Below, one piece after another: positions 34,080 to 42,500 of a stretch of DNA of 57,219 bases. The position numbers were made by a program, and so were the translations under genes. Position 1 is the first letter of the stretch. Each line of letters begins with the position of its first letter. The stretch spans positions 1-57,219 of the forward strand of contig CALUVB010000017.1 of the NCBI GenBank assembly GCA_944324115.1. Reading direction: 5' to 3'. A model generated the notes under the pieces. It ran no database searches. It had not been told where the DNA came from and saw only the letters and a list, made by a program, of their open reading frames with translations. This stretch comes from an uncultured Elusimicrobiales bacterium. Its GTDB lineage: Bacteria; Elusimicrobiota; Elusimicrobia; Elusimicrobiales; Elusimicrobiaceae.

Positions 34080-35061
34080 AAACAACTTAGAAATAATTTT
34101 AATTACTTTTAACAGAAAAAACTTTTTACAGAAGACGCTATCTTCTTTGCTGGGGGAGCATTCTCCCGTGCGGGAAATACAGCTTACCATTCTAGATAAC
34201 GCTTCTACAGACGGGACTGGGGAGTTGCTGAGGCAATACGCGGCGCGATATCCCAATATCAAACATATTCGAAATCCCAAAAATATAGGTCCTAATGCCA
34301 ATATTGTCCATGCTTTTGAGTTGGCCCAAAAACCCTATGTGTGGGTACTGTGTGATGACGATGAATATGACTTTAGCGCCTTTGAAGAAGTAGTGGCCGC
34401 TATGGAAGAAAAGGCCGACTTAATTGTGGTCAATACAGAGTTTACGCAGGGAGATGCCACATTCCCGGCCTTATATAGATTGCTGACTTTTTTACCCGCC
34501 GCCATATATAAAACATCTCATATTACATCGGAAGTGCTGATAAACATGTACAACAATCTGCCCAATTGGTTTCCTCATTTGGCTTACACAGCGGACATGA
34601 TAAACCACAACAATCGGCATATTGTATCCGTTTCTTCCAATATTGTAAAAAGAGGCGGGGAAGAAAATAATGAATGGAACGACAAGACGGAAGATTTGTC
34701 ATCTAAGACACTGCCTCTTACTGCCAAATATTCTCCTTTTTTGCCCCCAAGCCAGAAGTATAAATTTATTGAAGTCGGCTATTTGGCCTCTTGTGAACTG
34801 ATTCAAGATAAGCACTTACGGGCCCAAGCCGTAAGAGTGTGCCAGCCCAACAAATCTTTATGCCGTATTTTTAGAAATATTATCAAACAGAATATACGTT
34901 ACTGCCAAAGTTTTAAAGGGAACTATGCGATTGTTGGCTCCGTGTTAAACACGAAACAAAAACTTCTGTTTTTTTTACAGAAAACATTTTCTTTTTATAG
35001 GATTCGATTTTTTTTCAAACATCTCTTTGCAAGCATACAAAAGTTTGAGGAAAATAAATGA
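34072..35061 (+). CDS. Family 2 glycosyltransferase (first of a tandem pair)
   Basis: 329 residues with a GT-A fold: ILITFNRKNFLQKTL at the start, LDNASTDGTGELL, and the metal-binding DDDE in VLCDDDEYDF. The C-terminal ~120 residues are basic and probably membrane-associated, ending in KTFSFYRIRFFFKHLF. It is a close paralogue of the next protein (both share SPVR, the LTILDNAS segment and the KHIR-x2-KNIG-NANI stretch). It probably transfers the sugar made by this operon to a lipid-linked polysaccharide unit. Confidence 0.88.
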   Translation: MLKNNLEIILITFNRKNFLQKTLSSLLGEHSPVREIQLTILDNASTDGTGELLRQYAARYPNIKHIRNPKNIGPNANIVHAFELAQKPYVWVLCDDDEYDFSAFEEVVAAMEEKADLIVVNTEFTQGDATFPALYRLLTFLPAAIYKTSHITSEVLINMYNNLPNWFPHLAYTADMINHNNRHIVSVSSNIVKRGGEENNEWNDKTEDLSSKTLPLTAKYSPFLPPSQKYKFIEVGYLASCELIQDKHLRAQAVRVCQPNKSLCRIFRNIIKQNIRYCQSFKGNYAIVGSVLNTKQKLLFFLQKTFSFYRIRFFFKHLFASIQKFEENK

Positions 35062-35993
35062 TACTGAGCGAACAATTAGAGCTTTTTCTTCCTACATATA
35101 ACCGCCGAGAACACCTAGAGCGGACCTTATCGCAATTAACCGCCCCTGAAAGCCCGGTGCGTTCTTGTATGCTCACTATTTTGGATAATGCTTCCTCCGA
35201 TGGATCTTCAGAGCTTATAGAAGATTTTGCTGTCCGTTTTCCCACGATCAAACATATCCGCCATGCCAAAAATATCGGAGCAAACGCTAATATTACCCGC
35301 GCTTTTGAATTGGCCCGCGCTCCCTATGTGTGGGTAATTTGCGATGATGATTCTTTCCGATGGGAAGCCTGGGAAGAAATAGAAAGAGCTCTGGGAACAC
35401 AACGATATGACATCTTGCTCACCCGCAAAAACGACTTAAAAGGCACCAGCGACATCGCTAAAATTATCCGCCAACTCTCTTTCTTGCCGGCGGGCATATA
35501 TCGTACAAGTAATATTTCTACCGGCGTGTTGATGAATATGCAGGCAAACATCATCAATATGTTCCCTCATTTAGCATTGAGCTGCGAAGTGCTGAATAAA
35601 AAAGGCAATATTTTCCTTCCACAAGGGGAAATTATGGATAAATGCACTTTTGATCATACACCCGCAAAAATTTGCTACACAAAAGGCTATGATGTGGTGC
35701 CCCACCCGTTTGTACAAAATATGTCCTGGACAGTGGGGTTTTTAAATTCTATAAGAATGATTAACGACCCAGCTTTGTACGTCTATATTTTGGAACACTT
35801 AGGCCGGCATGGTTTTTTTGGCTATATTTTTTCTTCATTCCGCGCAAATTATACCGTATACGCAGGAAATGCGCTAAACAAGCATTTTATAGCTGACGCA
35901 CTCCCCTTAAAACAGAAAATAAAATTTTATTTGGCTTGTTTCTGTTTACGCATTACAACGTTTTTTTCATCTAGAAAAAACAAATCGTTTTAG
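35058..35993 (+). CDS. Family 2 glycosyltransferase (second of a tandem pair)
   Basis: 311 residues, GT2. Conserved blocks LPTYNRREHLERTL, LDNASSDGSSELIED and the DDDS metal site in VICDDDSFRW. The start overlaps the previous stop (ATGA). It arose from, or gave rise to, its neighbour by tandem duplication: residues 1-105 align almost gap-free. The C-terminal half differs more, suggesting a different acceptor. It is the last recognisable gene of the operon. Confidence 0.88.
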   Translation: MILSEQLELFLPTYNRREHLERTLSQLTAPESPVRSCMLTILDNASSDGSSELIEDFAVRFPTIKHIRHAKNIGANANITRAFELARAPYVWVICDDDSFRWEAWEEIERALGTQRYDILLTRKNDLKGTSDIAKIIRQLSFLPAGIYRTSNISTGVLMNMQANIINMFPHLALSCEVLNKKGNIFLPQGEIMDKCTFDHTPAKICYTKGYDVVPHPFVQNMSWTVGFLNSIRMINDPALYVYILEHLGRHGFFGYIFSSFRANYTVYAGNALNKHFIADALPLKQKIKFYLACFCLRITTFFSSRKNKSF

Positions 35994-36241
35994 GCGGAAC
36001 AAGTATTTTCTCTCTGCTGCCGCCCCGGCAACAGCTGCCCGCTCCGAGGGATATTTCAGCTAAAATCTGCATCTTCCGCACCCCAAAACCGCCGCCACAC
36101 ATACGACTTGTGAAAAACTGCAAATTTTTAAGAAAACGCCTGCTCCCTGTCAGCTAAGCAGGTGGAAAAAAGCTTGCCGTTTAAAGAAGTTTACTTTTTG
36201 CATATGATACGCCGTGCGGGGCAATATGCCAAACACCAACG
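35994..36241. other. Gap between the rfb operon and the convergent metalloprotease
   Basis: No coding feature, promoter or T-run terminator recognised. Short frames on both strands have no resemblance to known proteins. Confidence 0.4.
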
Positions 36242-36268
36242 AATCCCCCGCTTTGCAGGCGGGGGATT
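36242..36268. terminator. GC-rich hairpin between convergent genes
   Basis: A perfect 10-bp stem AATCCCCCGC/GCGGGGGATT (36242-36251 with 36259-36268) with a 7-base loop, placed 20 bases downstream of the metalloprotease stop and ~250 bases after the glycosyltransferase. There is no T-run on either side, so it may be a stabilising or Rho-assisted hairpin. Confidence 0.5.
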
Positions 36269-36288
36269 AGCTAAAGGAAAACACCATT

Positions 36289-37338
36289 TTATTTTTCTGC
36301 ATTACGGACAGCAGATACAGCCTGCACTACATCGCGGCGGAGCCCTTCTTTTTCTTTATCCTGGGCTGTTTTCTTAATGCGCAGATAACGTGCGGCTTTG
36401 TCCAGCGCGGCGGCAATTTCCTCTTGTAAAGGAGCTACTCCCTGCCGCTGCTGCATCACAAACTGCATATGCGCTTGTGCTTGCTGCGCCGTCACGGGGA
36501 CACTTACTCCTTGGGAATATACTGCCTGCTGAGAAGGCCCAAACCCAAGCCAACCGCCTTGGACCCGCAGGGAAGGAATTTTGGAAAAATAATCCGCCAA
36601 ATTAATCAATCCTTCCGCATCATCATAAGTTAGTTCTTTTCCTCCCTTCATCACGGAAGGGGCATGCTGGGTTGGGCTGGCATATACCGGGCTCATTTCC
36701 CCGTAAGAGTCTGTTTTTTCTGAGCTGGCCAATCCCAACGTATGCCCCGCTTCATGCAACGCCACCGCCAAGGAAGAAATATCGTTTCCGTCGGTTTGAG
36801 GCACCAAGCCGGTATAATCGGGATTTAATGGAAAAGCAAATACATTCTGCGCCCGGCCATATTGGGGCAAAGGCGCATTAGGAGCATGCAATACGGCGCG
36901 GATATGCAAATCTATGGCTTGCTGGGGATAAGAAGCACAGGCTTGATAAGGAGTCTCAACCGCCGGGCCTATATTAACAAATTGGAAAGAAACTTTCTTA
37001 GGCCAGGTAGCCAGCAAATCTTTAAATTCTTTTTTGCGTTTGGAAATACGAATCTGCTCGCGCACATTATCAAACCAGCTTTGATAAGCGCTGTAAACAA
37101 TTTGCGCGCTCATTGCATAATATGCCTCGCGCCGGGGACCTTGGTATAACTCCAGCTGCGGTGTTAATGAAGAATCTTTTTCCTCCAAAACATCTATACA
37201 AACGCGCACAGGTTGGCCGGAAAGCATTTTAGGCAACAGCCAACCGCTGCCGTCCTTTTCCACGCTGTCCAAAAAGACCCATGCGCTCAGTGGAAAAGCG
37301 GCACATAAAAAGACCAGCAAAAAAAGTATCTTTTTCAT
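36289..37338 (-). CDS. Exported matrixin/astacin-like zinc metalloprotease with an altered zinc motif
   Basis: 349 residues with a Sec signal peptide (residues 1-19). The zinc-helix motif is HEAGHTLGLAS at residues 195-205: His195, Glu196 and His199 fit the HExxH core and Gly202 the metzincin turn, but the expected third ligand (His or Asp at position 205) is Ser. VYASPTQHAPSVMKGG at ~218-233 resembles the Met-turn and contains a possible substitute His. The C-terminal ~90 residues are a Gln/Ala-rich helical tail. It may be a protease with a shifted ligand or a degenerate binding protein. It is divergent from the DUF1893 lipoprotein gene. Confidence 0.72.
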   Translation of the reverse strand: MKKILFLLVFLCAAFPLSAWVFLDSVEKDGSGWLLPKMLSGQPVRVCIDVLEEKDSSLTPQLELYQGPRREAYYAMSAQIVYSAYQSWFDNVREQIRISKRKKEFKDLLATWPKKVSFQFVNIGPAVETPYQACASYPQQAIDLHIRAVLHAPNAPLPQYGRAQNVFAFPLNPDYTGLVPQTDGNDISSLAVALHEAGHTLGLASSEKTDSYGEMSPVYASPTQHAPSVMKGGKELTYDDAEGLINLADYFSKIPSLRVQGGWLGFGPSQQAVYSQGVSVPVTAQQAQAHMQFVMQQRQGVAPLQEEIAAALDKAARYLRIKKTAQDKEKEGLRRDVVQAVSAVRNAEK

Positions 37339-37469
37339 AAGCCGCCTCCTGTTACTAATAGTCTAATCCGAAATGTCTTGAAATCAAGAGAGATAAGTCT
37401 CCCGCTACTGCGCACAACCCCTTGACCCGGGCCCCACTCCAGCAGGTATACTATAAGAAGGAGGAACAT

Positions 37470-37994
37470 ATGATTATCCAACGAAAAACTTTATTGTTAG
37501 TCATGGCTGTCTGCCTGTTAACAGCCTGTGCAAAGGCTGTTTCCCAGCCGGCCGCAACAAACGTTGCCCAACGCGTACAAGCTCTTTCTGCTCATCATGC
37601 TTTGGTAATTGCATCTCCAGACGGACAAATACGCACCTATGACGGACGGGGCTTGCAACCTTTATTTGACGCCTTGGCTGATAACGGCGTACAAGATGCG
37701 TATGTATATGATAAAGTCACAGGGAGGGCTTCCTCATTATTGCTGGCTTATGGTGGAGCCAAAGAGCTGCATACGGGGCTTCTATCAGAGGAAGCGGTTC
37801 CTATTTTGCAAAAATATGGAATTAAATATACCGCAACCCAAACAGTCCCGTATATCTTAAACCGCAGCAAAACAGGCAGCTGCCCCATGGAAAACGTGGC
37901 GCGCAATTTAGACGATGCGCAAAGCGCCTATTCTAAAATAAAAGAAGGTTTTGAGCAATTAATCGCCCCGGCAGCTTCCGTCTCAAAACAATAG
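37470..37994 (+). CDS. DUF1893-domain lipoprotein
   Basis: 174 residues from the ATG at 37470, which has an ideal GGAGGA site six bases upstream. The N-terminus is a lipoprotein signal ending LLTAC (Cys20). The rest matches the DUF1893 pattern: DGRGLQPLFDALADNG, DAYVYDKVTGRASSLLLAYG, LSEEAVPILQKYGIKY and ILNRSKTGSCPMENVA. DUF1893 proteins are usually small cytoplasmic proteins of unknown function related to cytidine-deaminase-like folds, so the lipidated form is notable. Role unknown. Confidence 0.72.
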   Translation: MIIQRKTLLLVMAVCLLTACAKAVSQPAATNVAQRVQALSAHHALVIASPDGQIRTYDGRGLQPLFDALADNGVQDAYVYDKVTGRASSLLLAYGGAKELHTGLLSEEAVPILQKYGIKYTATQTVPYILNRSKTGSCPMENVARNLDDAQSAYSKIKEGFEQLIAPAASVSKQ

Positions 37995-38053
37995 ACTTCA
38001 TGCGGGAAGAAACGCCTTTTCTGTCTCCGATGTGCCGCCATACCGCCGCCGCT

Positions 38054-38602
38054 TTAAAGCCCCGGCGGTAATTTGTCTTTCATCAAACGGCGGCAATTAC
38101 TCTTTTTGCCGTCTAGCGTGAATGTACCGTCTCCCACTGCATGCCACAGCCGGCCGAGGGCCTTGTTTTTATCGCGCACAAGACGTTTGGCTTGCAGCAC
38201 CACAAAACCGTAGCGGCTGATAACATCGGTTACTTTGCATTCCAGACAAGCCTGGCAACCCGCTATCAGCGGCGCTTTAACTGTTTTGGCGGGAAGCGGC
38301 TGAAGAGCAAAACGGCTAAATTTATCACAATCTGCTCCGCTGACATCGCCTATTCGGACAGTAGTCTGCAACATATCTTGCGCCGGAATACAAACAACGC
38401 ATTCTTTTGTTTTTAACAGGGTTTTAAAGGAATAATTCCATGGGCCGCTGGCTATAACGAAATGCCCGTCAAAATCTATCGGCATAATCCAAGAAATAGT
38501 CATTACATTGTTCTTTTTTCCGTCAAAAGTAGTAATCAACACCACCGGTCCTGGCTCTATAAACGTCAAGGCCTTCTCTAAGGCAATTTCTCTGTATCCC
38601 AT
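38054..38602 (-). CDS. Flavin reductase family protein (flavoredoxin type)
   Basis: 182 residues, FMN-binding split-barrel fold. VVLITTFDGKKNNVMTISW at residues ~20-38 and ASGPWNYSFKTLLKTKECVV are the FMN-binding segments of flavin reductase-like/flavoredoxin proteins common in anaerobes. Cysteines cluster in AGCQACLECKV. It probably binds FMN and shuttles electrons in the cytoplasm; the partner is unknown. It stands alone, convergent with the DUF1893 gene and divergent from the TM1266-like gene. Confidence 0.85.
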   Translation of the reverse strand: MGYREIALEKALTFIEPGPVVLITTFDGKKNNVMTISWIMPIDFDGHFVIASGPWNYSFKTLLKTKECVVCIPAQDMLQTTVRIGDVSGADCDKFSRFALQPLPAKTVKAPLIAGCQACLECKVTDVISRYGFVVLQAKRLVRDKNKALGRLWHAVGDGTFTLDGKKSNCRRLMKDKLPPGL

Positions 38603-38679
38603 AAGCGCCTCCTTCTTTTTTTATTATATCACCACAAAACCGCTTTATTATGCTACAGTGTAAAAAATAAGGAGGGAAT

Positions 38680-38916
38680 ATGCCGCATACAATTATTGGA
38701 ATTTGTTTAAAAAACCGTACCCAACAGGCTGCCCGTCTGCAGGAAATATTAACCCGCTACGGCTGCAGCATTAAAACCCGTATCGGGTTGCATGACGTGG
38801 CGGAAGGACAATGCGCGGCGGGGGGAGTTATTTTGCTTGAAGTAATCAACAAAGAAGAGGAAATAATTCAAGAGCTTTCCGCCCATTTTGATGTACAAAC
38901 CATGCGCTTTATTTGA
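38680..38916 (+). CDS. TM1266-like ACT-domain protein
   Basis: 78 residues. The pattern HTIIGICLKNRTQQAARLQE, ILTRYGCSIKTRIGLHD and GGVILLEVINKEEEIIQEL resembles the small ACT/NikR-C-like TM1266 family, usually found next to [FeFe]-hydrogenase genes and annotated as iron-only hydrogenase system regulators. No hydrogenase gene is visible in the window. A GGAGGG site precedes the ATG. Function is inferred from the family only. Confidence 0.7.
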   Translation: MPHTIIGICLKNRTQQAARLQEILTRYGCSIKTRIGLHDVAEGQCAAGGVILLEVINKEEEIIQELSAHFDVQTMRFI

Positions 38917-38975
38917 AGATCTGCCATGCGGAAAGCAATAGCCTCTATTTAATTGCCTTAAAACAAAATGGATAG

Positions 38976-39011
38976 AAAAACGGCGGGCCGGCCTGTCTAC
39001 CGGTCCGCCGT
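38976..39011 (-). terminator. Terminator of the minus-strand redox cluster
   Basis: A stem ACGGCGG-CCGG pairing CCGG-CCGCCGT with one mismatch (38980-39011), followed on the minus strand by five T residues. It lies about 20 bases after the DUF362 stop. Confidence 0.85.
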
Positions 39012-39029
39012 ATTGGCAAACAGAATAGG

Positions 39030-40016
39030 CTACTTATCCAAATCCACCAATTCGTATTCTCCATTTCCCATACCCAGCTCTTTCATATATGAAAGCTGGC
39101 GCAGCCCTTTGCGCGATTCAATGCGTTCTTTCAAATCATGCCCTTCTTCTTCCGGCAGCGCCCAGACCATATCAATAGAGGCTTGGTCCACGGCGGCCAA
39201 ATCGGTAGAAGCCAAAATACCAATGTCTCCGGCCTTGACTGGAGCAGCCGCCGTGCCGGCGCAATCACAATCTACCGACATATTGCGCAACACATTAATA
39301 TAAGCGATGTGGGGGGCAAAATGATCTACTGTAGCTTTGGCTGATTCCACCATATTTTCTTGAAAGCGTTCCCCGCTGGTAGCCCATGTATTTTCAGGCA
39401 CACTGCCATGAATAAGCGCCTTGCCCACCTTGCCGTCAGCACAACCGATTGCTATATTTTTTAAAGAACCGCCATATCCGCCCATTGTGTGTCCTTTAAA
39501 ATGTGTTAAAACCAGCATGGAATCATAATTCAAAATATTCTTACCCATAGACATTTGCGTAAAGTGTTTGCCGCCTTTGATGGGAAGCATAACCGCTCCG
39601 TCTTCGTCCATAATATCCACCGGGCAAAAATCCCAACCGTTTATCTTCAAGGTTTCGCGGTGGCCTTGTGTAGTTTGGCGGGGGCTTTCGTAAAGCACAT
39701 TTGTTTCCACGATATTGCTGTTTGGAATTTGCGCCTGCAAGGCTTTGACCCAATCACGCGGAATAATATTGGGGCCGTGCGGCTCCCCGGTGTGAAGCTT
39801 AATGGCCACTTTACCAGTGATGTTTTGATTAATTTTGTTATATACTTTCTGCAGTCCTTGCGCAGACAAATCCCGCGTAAAATAAACAACGGCTTTTTTC
39901 GGGCGGGATTGCTCCGCCGCGGCAGTATTTTTTTCCGCTTCGGAGGCACAAGCGCACATACAAGCGCATATGCCGGCTAAACCCAACATCGTATATCCTT
40001 GTTTTCTTACTTGCAT
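39030..40016 (-). CDS. DUF362-domain protein with an exported/lipoprotein N-terminus
   Basis: 328 residues from the ATG at 40016 (AAGGAG site upstream); the longer in-frame start is unlikely. The N-terminus is hydrophobic and Cys-rich (GLAGICACMCACAS), consistent with a lipoprotein signal. DUF362 features: KVAIKLHTGEPHGPNIIPRD, VLTHFKGHTMGGYGGSLKNI and the Cys-rich SVDCDCAGTAAAPVKAGDIG. DUF362 proteins are often near ferredoxins and may handle iron-sulfur or metal centres; no function is established. Last gene of the six-gene cluster; overlaps the DUF4405 gene by 10 bases. Confidence 0.8.
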   Translation of the reverse strand: MQVRKQGYTMLGLAGICACMCACASEAEKNTAAAEQSRPKKAVVYFTRDLSAQGLQKVYNKINQNITGKVAIKLHTGEPHGPNIIPRDWVKALQAQIPNSNIVETNVLYESPRQTTQGHRETLKINGWDFCPVDIMDEDGAVMLPIKGGKHFTQMSMGKNILNYDSMLVLTHFKGHTMGGYGGSLKNIAIGCADGKVGKALIHGSVPENTWATSGERFQENMVESAKATVDHFAPHIAYINVLRNMSVDCDCAGTAAAPVKAGDIGILASTDLAAVDQASIDMVWALPEEEGHDLKERIESRKGLRQLSYMKELGMGNGEYELVDLDK

Positions 40017-40663
40017 ATCATTCTCCTTGTAAAAAGATGTGCGGCAAACGCACAAAACCAAAATACCGCCGCCAGCTGCACTGCCAAATAAACGCCGTTA
40101 CCTCCATTGGCAGCAAAAGGCGCAGAAAATAAAAGTACTGGCCCGATAGACAACTGCCAGGCCGCCCAAATACCGGTGGCAGCAGCAATCCATGCCAAAG
40201 ACAATAAAAATTTGCGTGTTTTACGAAGCAATGAATAGGAGCGCAAAGGAGCGCTTAAAGCTTCTATGTGAAGCCCGGCATGTAATCCGCCGATCACCAA
40301 CAGCCAATACGCACCCCCTATATGAATCCGCCGTAAAACTAAAACGCAATCTATCTCTTGGCTAAAGTGAGCAAGCCCTATAGCCGAGAGGATTACTCCC
40401 GCAGTGCACACCCACAAAAGCCCTGCCAGTACGGAGGATATACTTCGCAGCCAAGTATATTTTCCGCGCAAGAGATTGGCATACCAGCCCCGGTTCCATA
40501 TACTATGCAACACGACCGCCAAAAGCCAGCCATATCCCGCTATGCTGTGCAGCTCATGACCAGTCCAACGATATAACAAGGTAGTGAAAAGACAAACTAT
40601 CAGTAAAATATCCGTACTTATTTTTACCCAACGCACTGTTACCACTCCAGCTTTCCAAGCCAT
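40007..40663 (-). CDS. DUF4405-type membrane protein (cytochrome b561-like)
   Basis: 218 residues with five or six membrane helices. Histidines occur at positions expected for haem ligands: TGHELHSIAGYG, VVLHSIWNRGWYANLL and HIGGAYWLLVIGGLHAGLHI. This resembles DUF4405 / di-haem cytochrome b-type proteins; haem binding is an inference. It could pass electrons from the quinone pool to the periplasmic redox lipoproteins encoded beside it. It overlaps both neighbours (10 and 25 bases), so expression is linked. Confidence 0.72.
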   Translation of the reverse strand: MAWKAGVVTVRWVKISTDILLIVCLFTTLLYRWTGHELHSIAGYGWLLAVVLHSIWNRGWYANLLRGKYTWLRSISSVLAGLLWVCTAGVILSAIGLAHFSQEIDCVLVLRRIHIGGAYWLLVIGGLHAGLHIEALSAPLRSYSLLRKTRKFLLSLAWIAAATGIWAAWQLSIGPVLLFSAPFAANGGNGVYLAVQLAAVFWFCAFAAHLFTRRMICK

Positions 40664-41262
40664 ACACTTAATTCATTCTGGTCTGCGCCGCCGGCATTTC
40701 CACGGAAAGCAGCTGCTTGGGCCACTTCAGCGCCGGATAACTGCTGCTGTATATCCCGCGCGCAATTTTGCATACCGCCTCCACCATGCGTGAAGAACGC
40801 AACAACCTTTTTTCCTTTCCAATCGTACTGAGCTAAAAAAGCCCCCACGGCCGGCGTATAAGTACCCCACCAATTGGGAGAACCTACAAATACTATATCA
40901 TAACTGGATAAATCCGGCAGCGGCTGCTGCAGTGGGGGGTGGAAACCGGAGCGGATTTCATTTTTAGCCTGCTCCAACAGCTGATTATAAGCCGTTGGAT
41001 AAGGCTTTTGAGGGATAATTTCATACAAATCGCCGCCCGTCTTGTTGGCAATTTGCCGTGCGACGGCAGCCGTATTGCCGGTATGAGAAAAATAAGCCAC
41101 TAATATATTCTTTTGCATAAACTTCTCCTCTTTAGACTGAACGGAAGCATTGCTCTGTTGCGTTAGTTTGCTAGAGCTGCTCTCTGCTTGTGATGCATCA
41201 GAACAAGCCCATATAAATGTCAAGCCCACGATAACCAACCATATTTTGAAGTGATGTTTCAT
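40639..41262 (-). CDS. Flavodoxin with a lipoprotein signal peptide
   Basis: 207 residues. Residues 1-20 form a signal ending FIWAC, so the full product would be a lipoprotein tethered outside the cytoplasm by a ~30-residue Ser/Gln linker. The flavodoxin-4-type domain starts at ILVAYFSHTGNTAAVARQIA (the FMN phosphate loop is SHTGNT), then VFVGSPNWWGTYTPAVGAFL. An in-frame ATG at 41118 has a strong GAGGAG site, so a cytoplasmic form could be made from the same gene. Membrane-anchored flavodoxins are uncommon. It overlaps the DUF4405 gene. Confidence 0.85.
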   Translation of the reverse strand: MKHHFKIWLVIVGLTFIWACSDASQAESSSSKLTQQSNASVQSKEEKFMQKNILVAYFSHTGNTAAVARQIANKTGGDLYEIIPQKPYPTAYNQLLEQAKNEIRSGFHPPLQQPLPDLSSYDIVFVGSPNWWGTYTPAVGAFLAQYDWKGKKVVAFFTHGGGGMQNCARDIQQQLSGAEVAQAAAFRGNAGGADQNELSVWLGKLEW

Positions 41263-41331
41263 GTTTTTCCTTTTTCATCTTTCATACTACCGTCAAAACA
41301 GCCGCCTCCATTTGCTGCGCCCACAAGCCAG

Positions 41332-41736
41332 CTAGCGGTATTCTTCATCTGTAACGGGTTCCAGCCAGGTGGCGGGTCCTTTTTGCGGGTTTGTCTCCAC
41401 CGATATATGCACGAACCAGCTATCCGGAGCCGCGCCGTGCCAATGTTCCACTCCCGGTTTAATACGCACCACATCTCCTTTGCGTAAAATTTGCACAGGC
41501 TCTGCACGCTGTTGGTAGCGGCCTTCTCCAGTAAGCACCAGCAAAATTTGCCCTCCGGCATGTTTGTGCCAATGTGTCCGCGCACCCGGCTCAAAGGTTA
41601 CATTTCCGATAGGAGCATTCCATTCATCTCCGGCGCCGCTAAGCATAGTTAAATATGTAGTGCCTGTAAAAAACTTGCTGTACGGGTTGGGCTCCCCTTG
41701 AGCAAATACCGTATCTATAGGGGCTTTTTTGGTCAT
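41332..41736 (-). CDS. Cupin-domain protein
   Basis: 134 residues from the ATG at 41736; the longer frame upstream begins with an unlikely Cys/Lys-rich stretch. Single cupin barrel with metal-ligand motif one (PGARTHWHKHAGGQILLVL) and motif two (PGVEHWHGAA). It resembles the small cupins often encoded beside flavodoxins and MerR regulators in gut bacteria. Metal-binding His residues are complete; no substrate can be assigned. Third gene of the cluster. Confidence 0.88.
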   Translation of the reverse strand: MTKKAPIDTVFAQGEPNPYSKFFTGTTYLTMLSGAGDEWNAPIGNVTFEPGARTHWHKHAGGQILLVLTGEGRYQQRAEPVQILRKGDVVRIKPGVEHWHGAAPDSWFVHISVETNPQKGPATWLEPVTDEEYR

Positions 41737-41960
41737 AGTTTTTATCTCTCCTTGTTTTTGCTGTGTGCAAAGGGAACACCGGCAAATAAAACGCTTCTTG
41801 CCCATATTCCCGCCACAAAAGCAATTCTCGGCAAACGAATGAATGTTATATTGGTGTCATTTTGAATATTCATATTTCACCATATCCCATTTTTAGACGC
41901 ACACCCGCCCCACGCCTTTAAAGGGGCGCTGCTAAAATAACCTTTGGAAATGAACTCTCT

Positions 41961-42500
41961 TTAACAGTTCCTACCGGCTTGATAGGCTTGTTCGTAAGCG
42001 GGCAAATCTTTTACATCACCGGTTTGTTCCGCGCCAGTACCATAGATGACTTCCTTCTCTTGGGTACCTTCCAGGCAGTCCTCCGTAAATCCGCGCAGGG
42101 CTTCCAAGGTGCGGCGCATCATTTTTTTGTCGGTATCTGCCGCTGTGATAATAAAATAAAACTCTTTGTTGTTGATTTCCGTATAACGGGGCAGACATCG
42201 GTCAATAAACGCCTTAAGCTGGGCGTTGCAAGAATAAAAATATACGGGAGTGGAGAAAACAATCACGTCTGCCTCCACCATTTTATCCAGCAAGCCGGAC
42301 ATATCGTCATTCTGCAGACATTTATGGCTGTTATTGCAAAGGCCGCAGCCCATGCAATAGTTAATCTTGTAATCACGCAGAAAGATTTTTTCCACTTGGT
42401 GCCCGGCTTCTTGGGCACCGGCAAGAAAACGGTCGCACAACGTATCCGAATTACCCCGTTTGCGCGGGCTGGCAGAAACAATTAATACCTTTTTGCTCAT
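41961..42500 (-). CDS. NAD(P)H-dependent FMN reductase / iron-sulfur flavoprotein family
   Basis: 179 residues, flavodoxin-like fold. FMN phosphate loop SASPRKRGNSDTLCD at the N-terminus; a cysteine motif CMGCGLCNNSHKC typical of iron-sulfur flavoproteins; STPVYFYSCNAQLKAFIDRC lining the flavin. It probably reduces flavin, quinone or another small acceptor with NAD(P)H. Its start overlaps the merR stop by four bases (ATGA), so it is co-expressed with the regulator. Confidence 0.9.
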   Translation of the reverse strand: MSKKVLIVSASPRKRGNSDTLCDRFLAGAQEAGHQVEKIFLRDYKINYCMGCGLCNNSHKCLQNDDMSGLLDKMVEADVIVFSTPVYFYSCNAQLKAFIDRCLPRYTEINNKEFYFIITAADTDKKMMRRTLEALRGFTEDCLEGTQEKEVIYGTGAEQTGDVKDLPAYEQAYQAGRNC

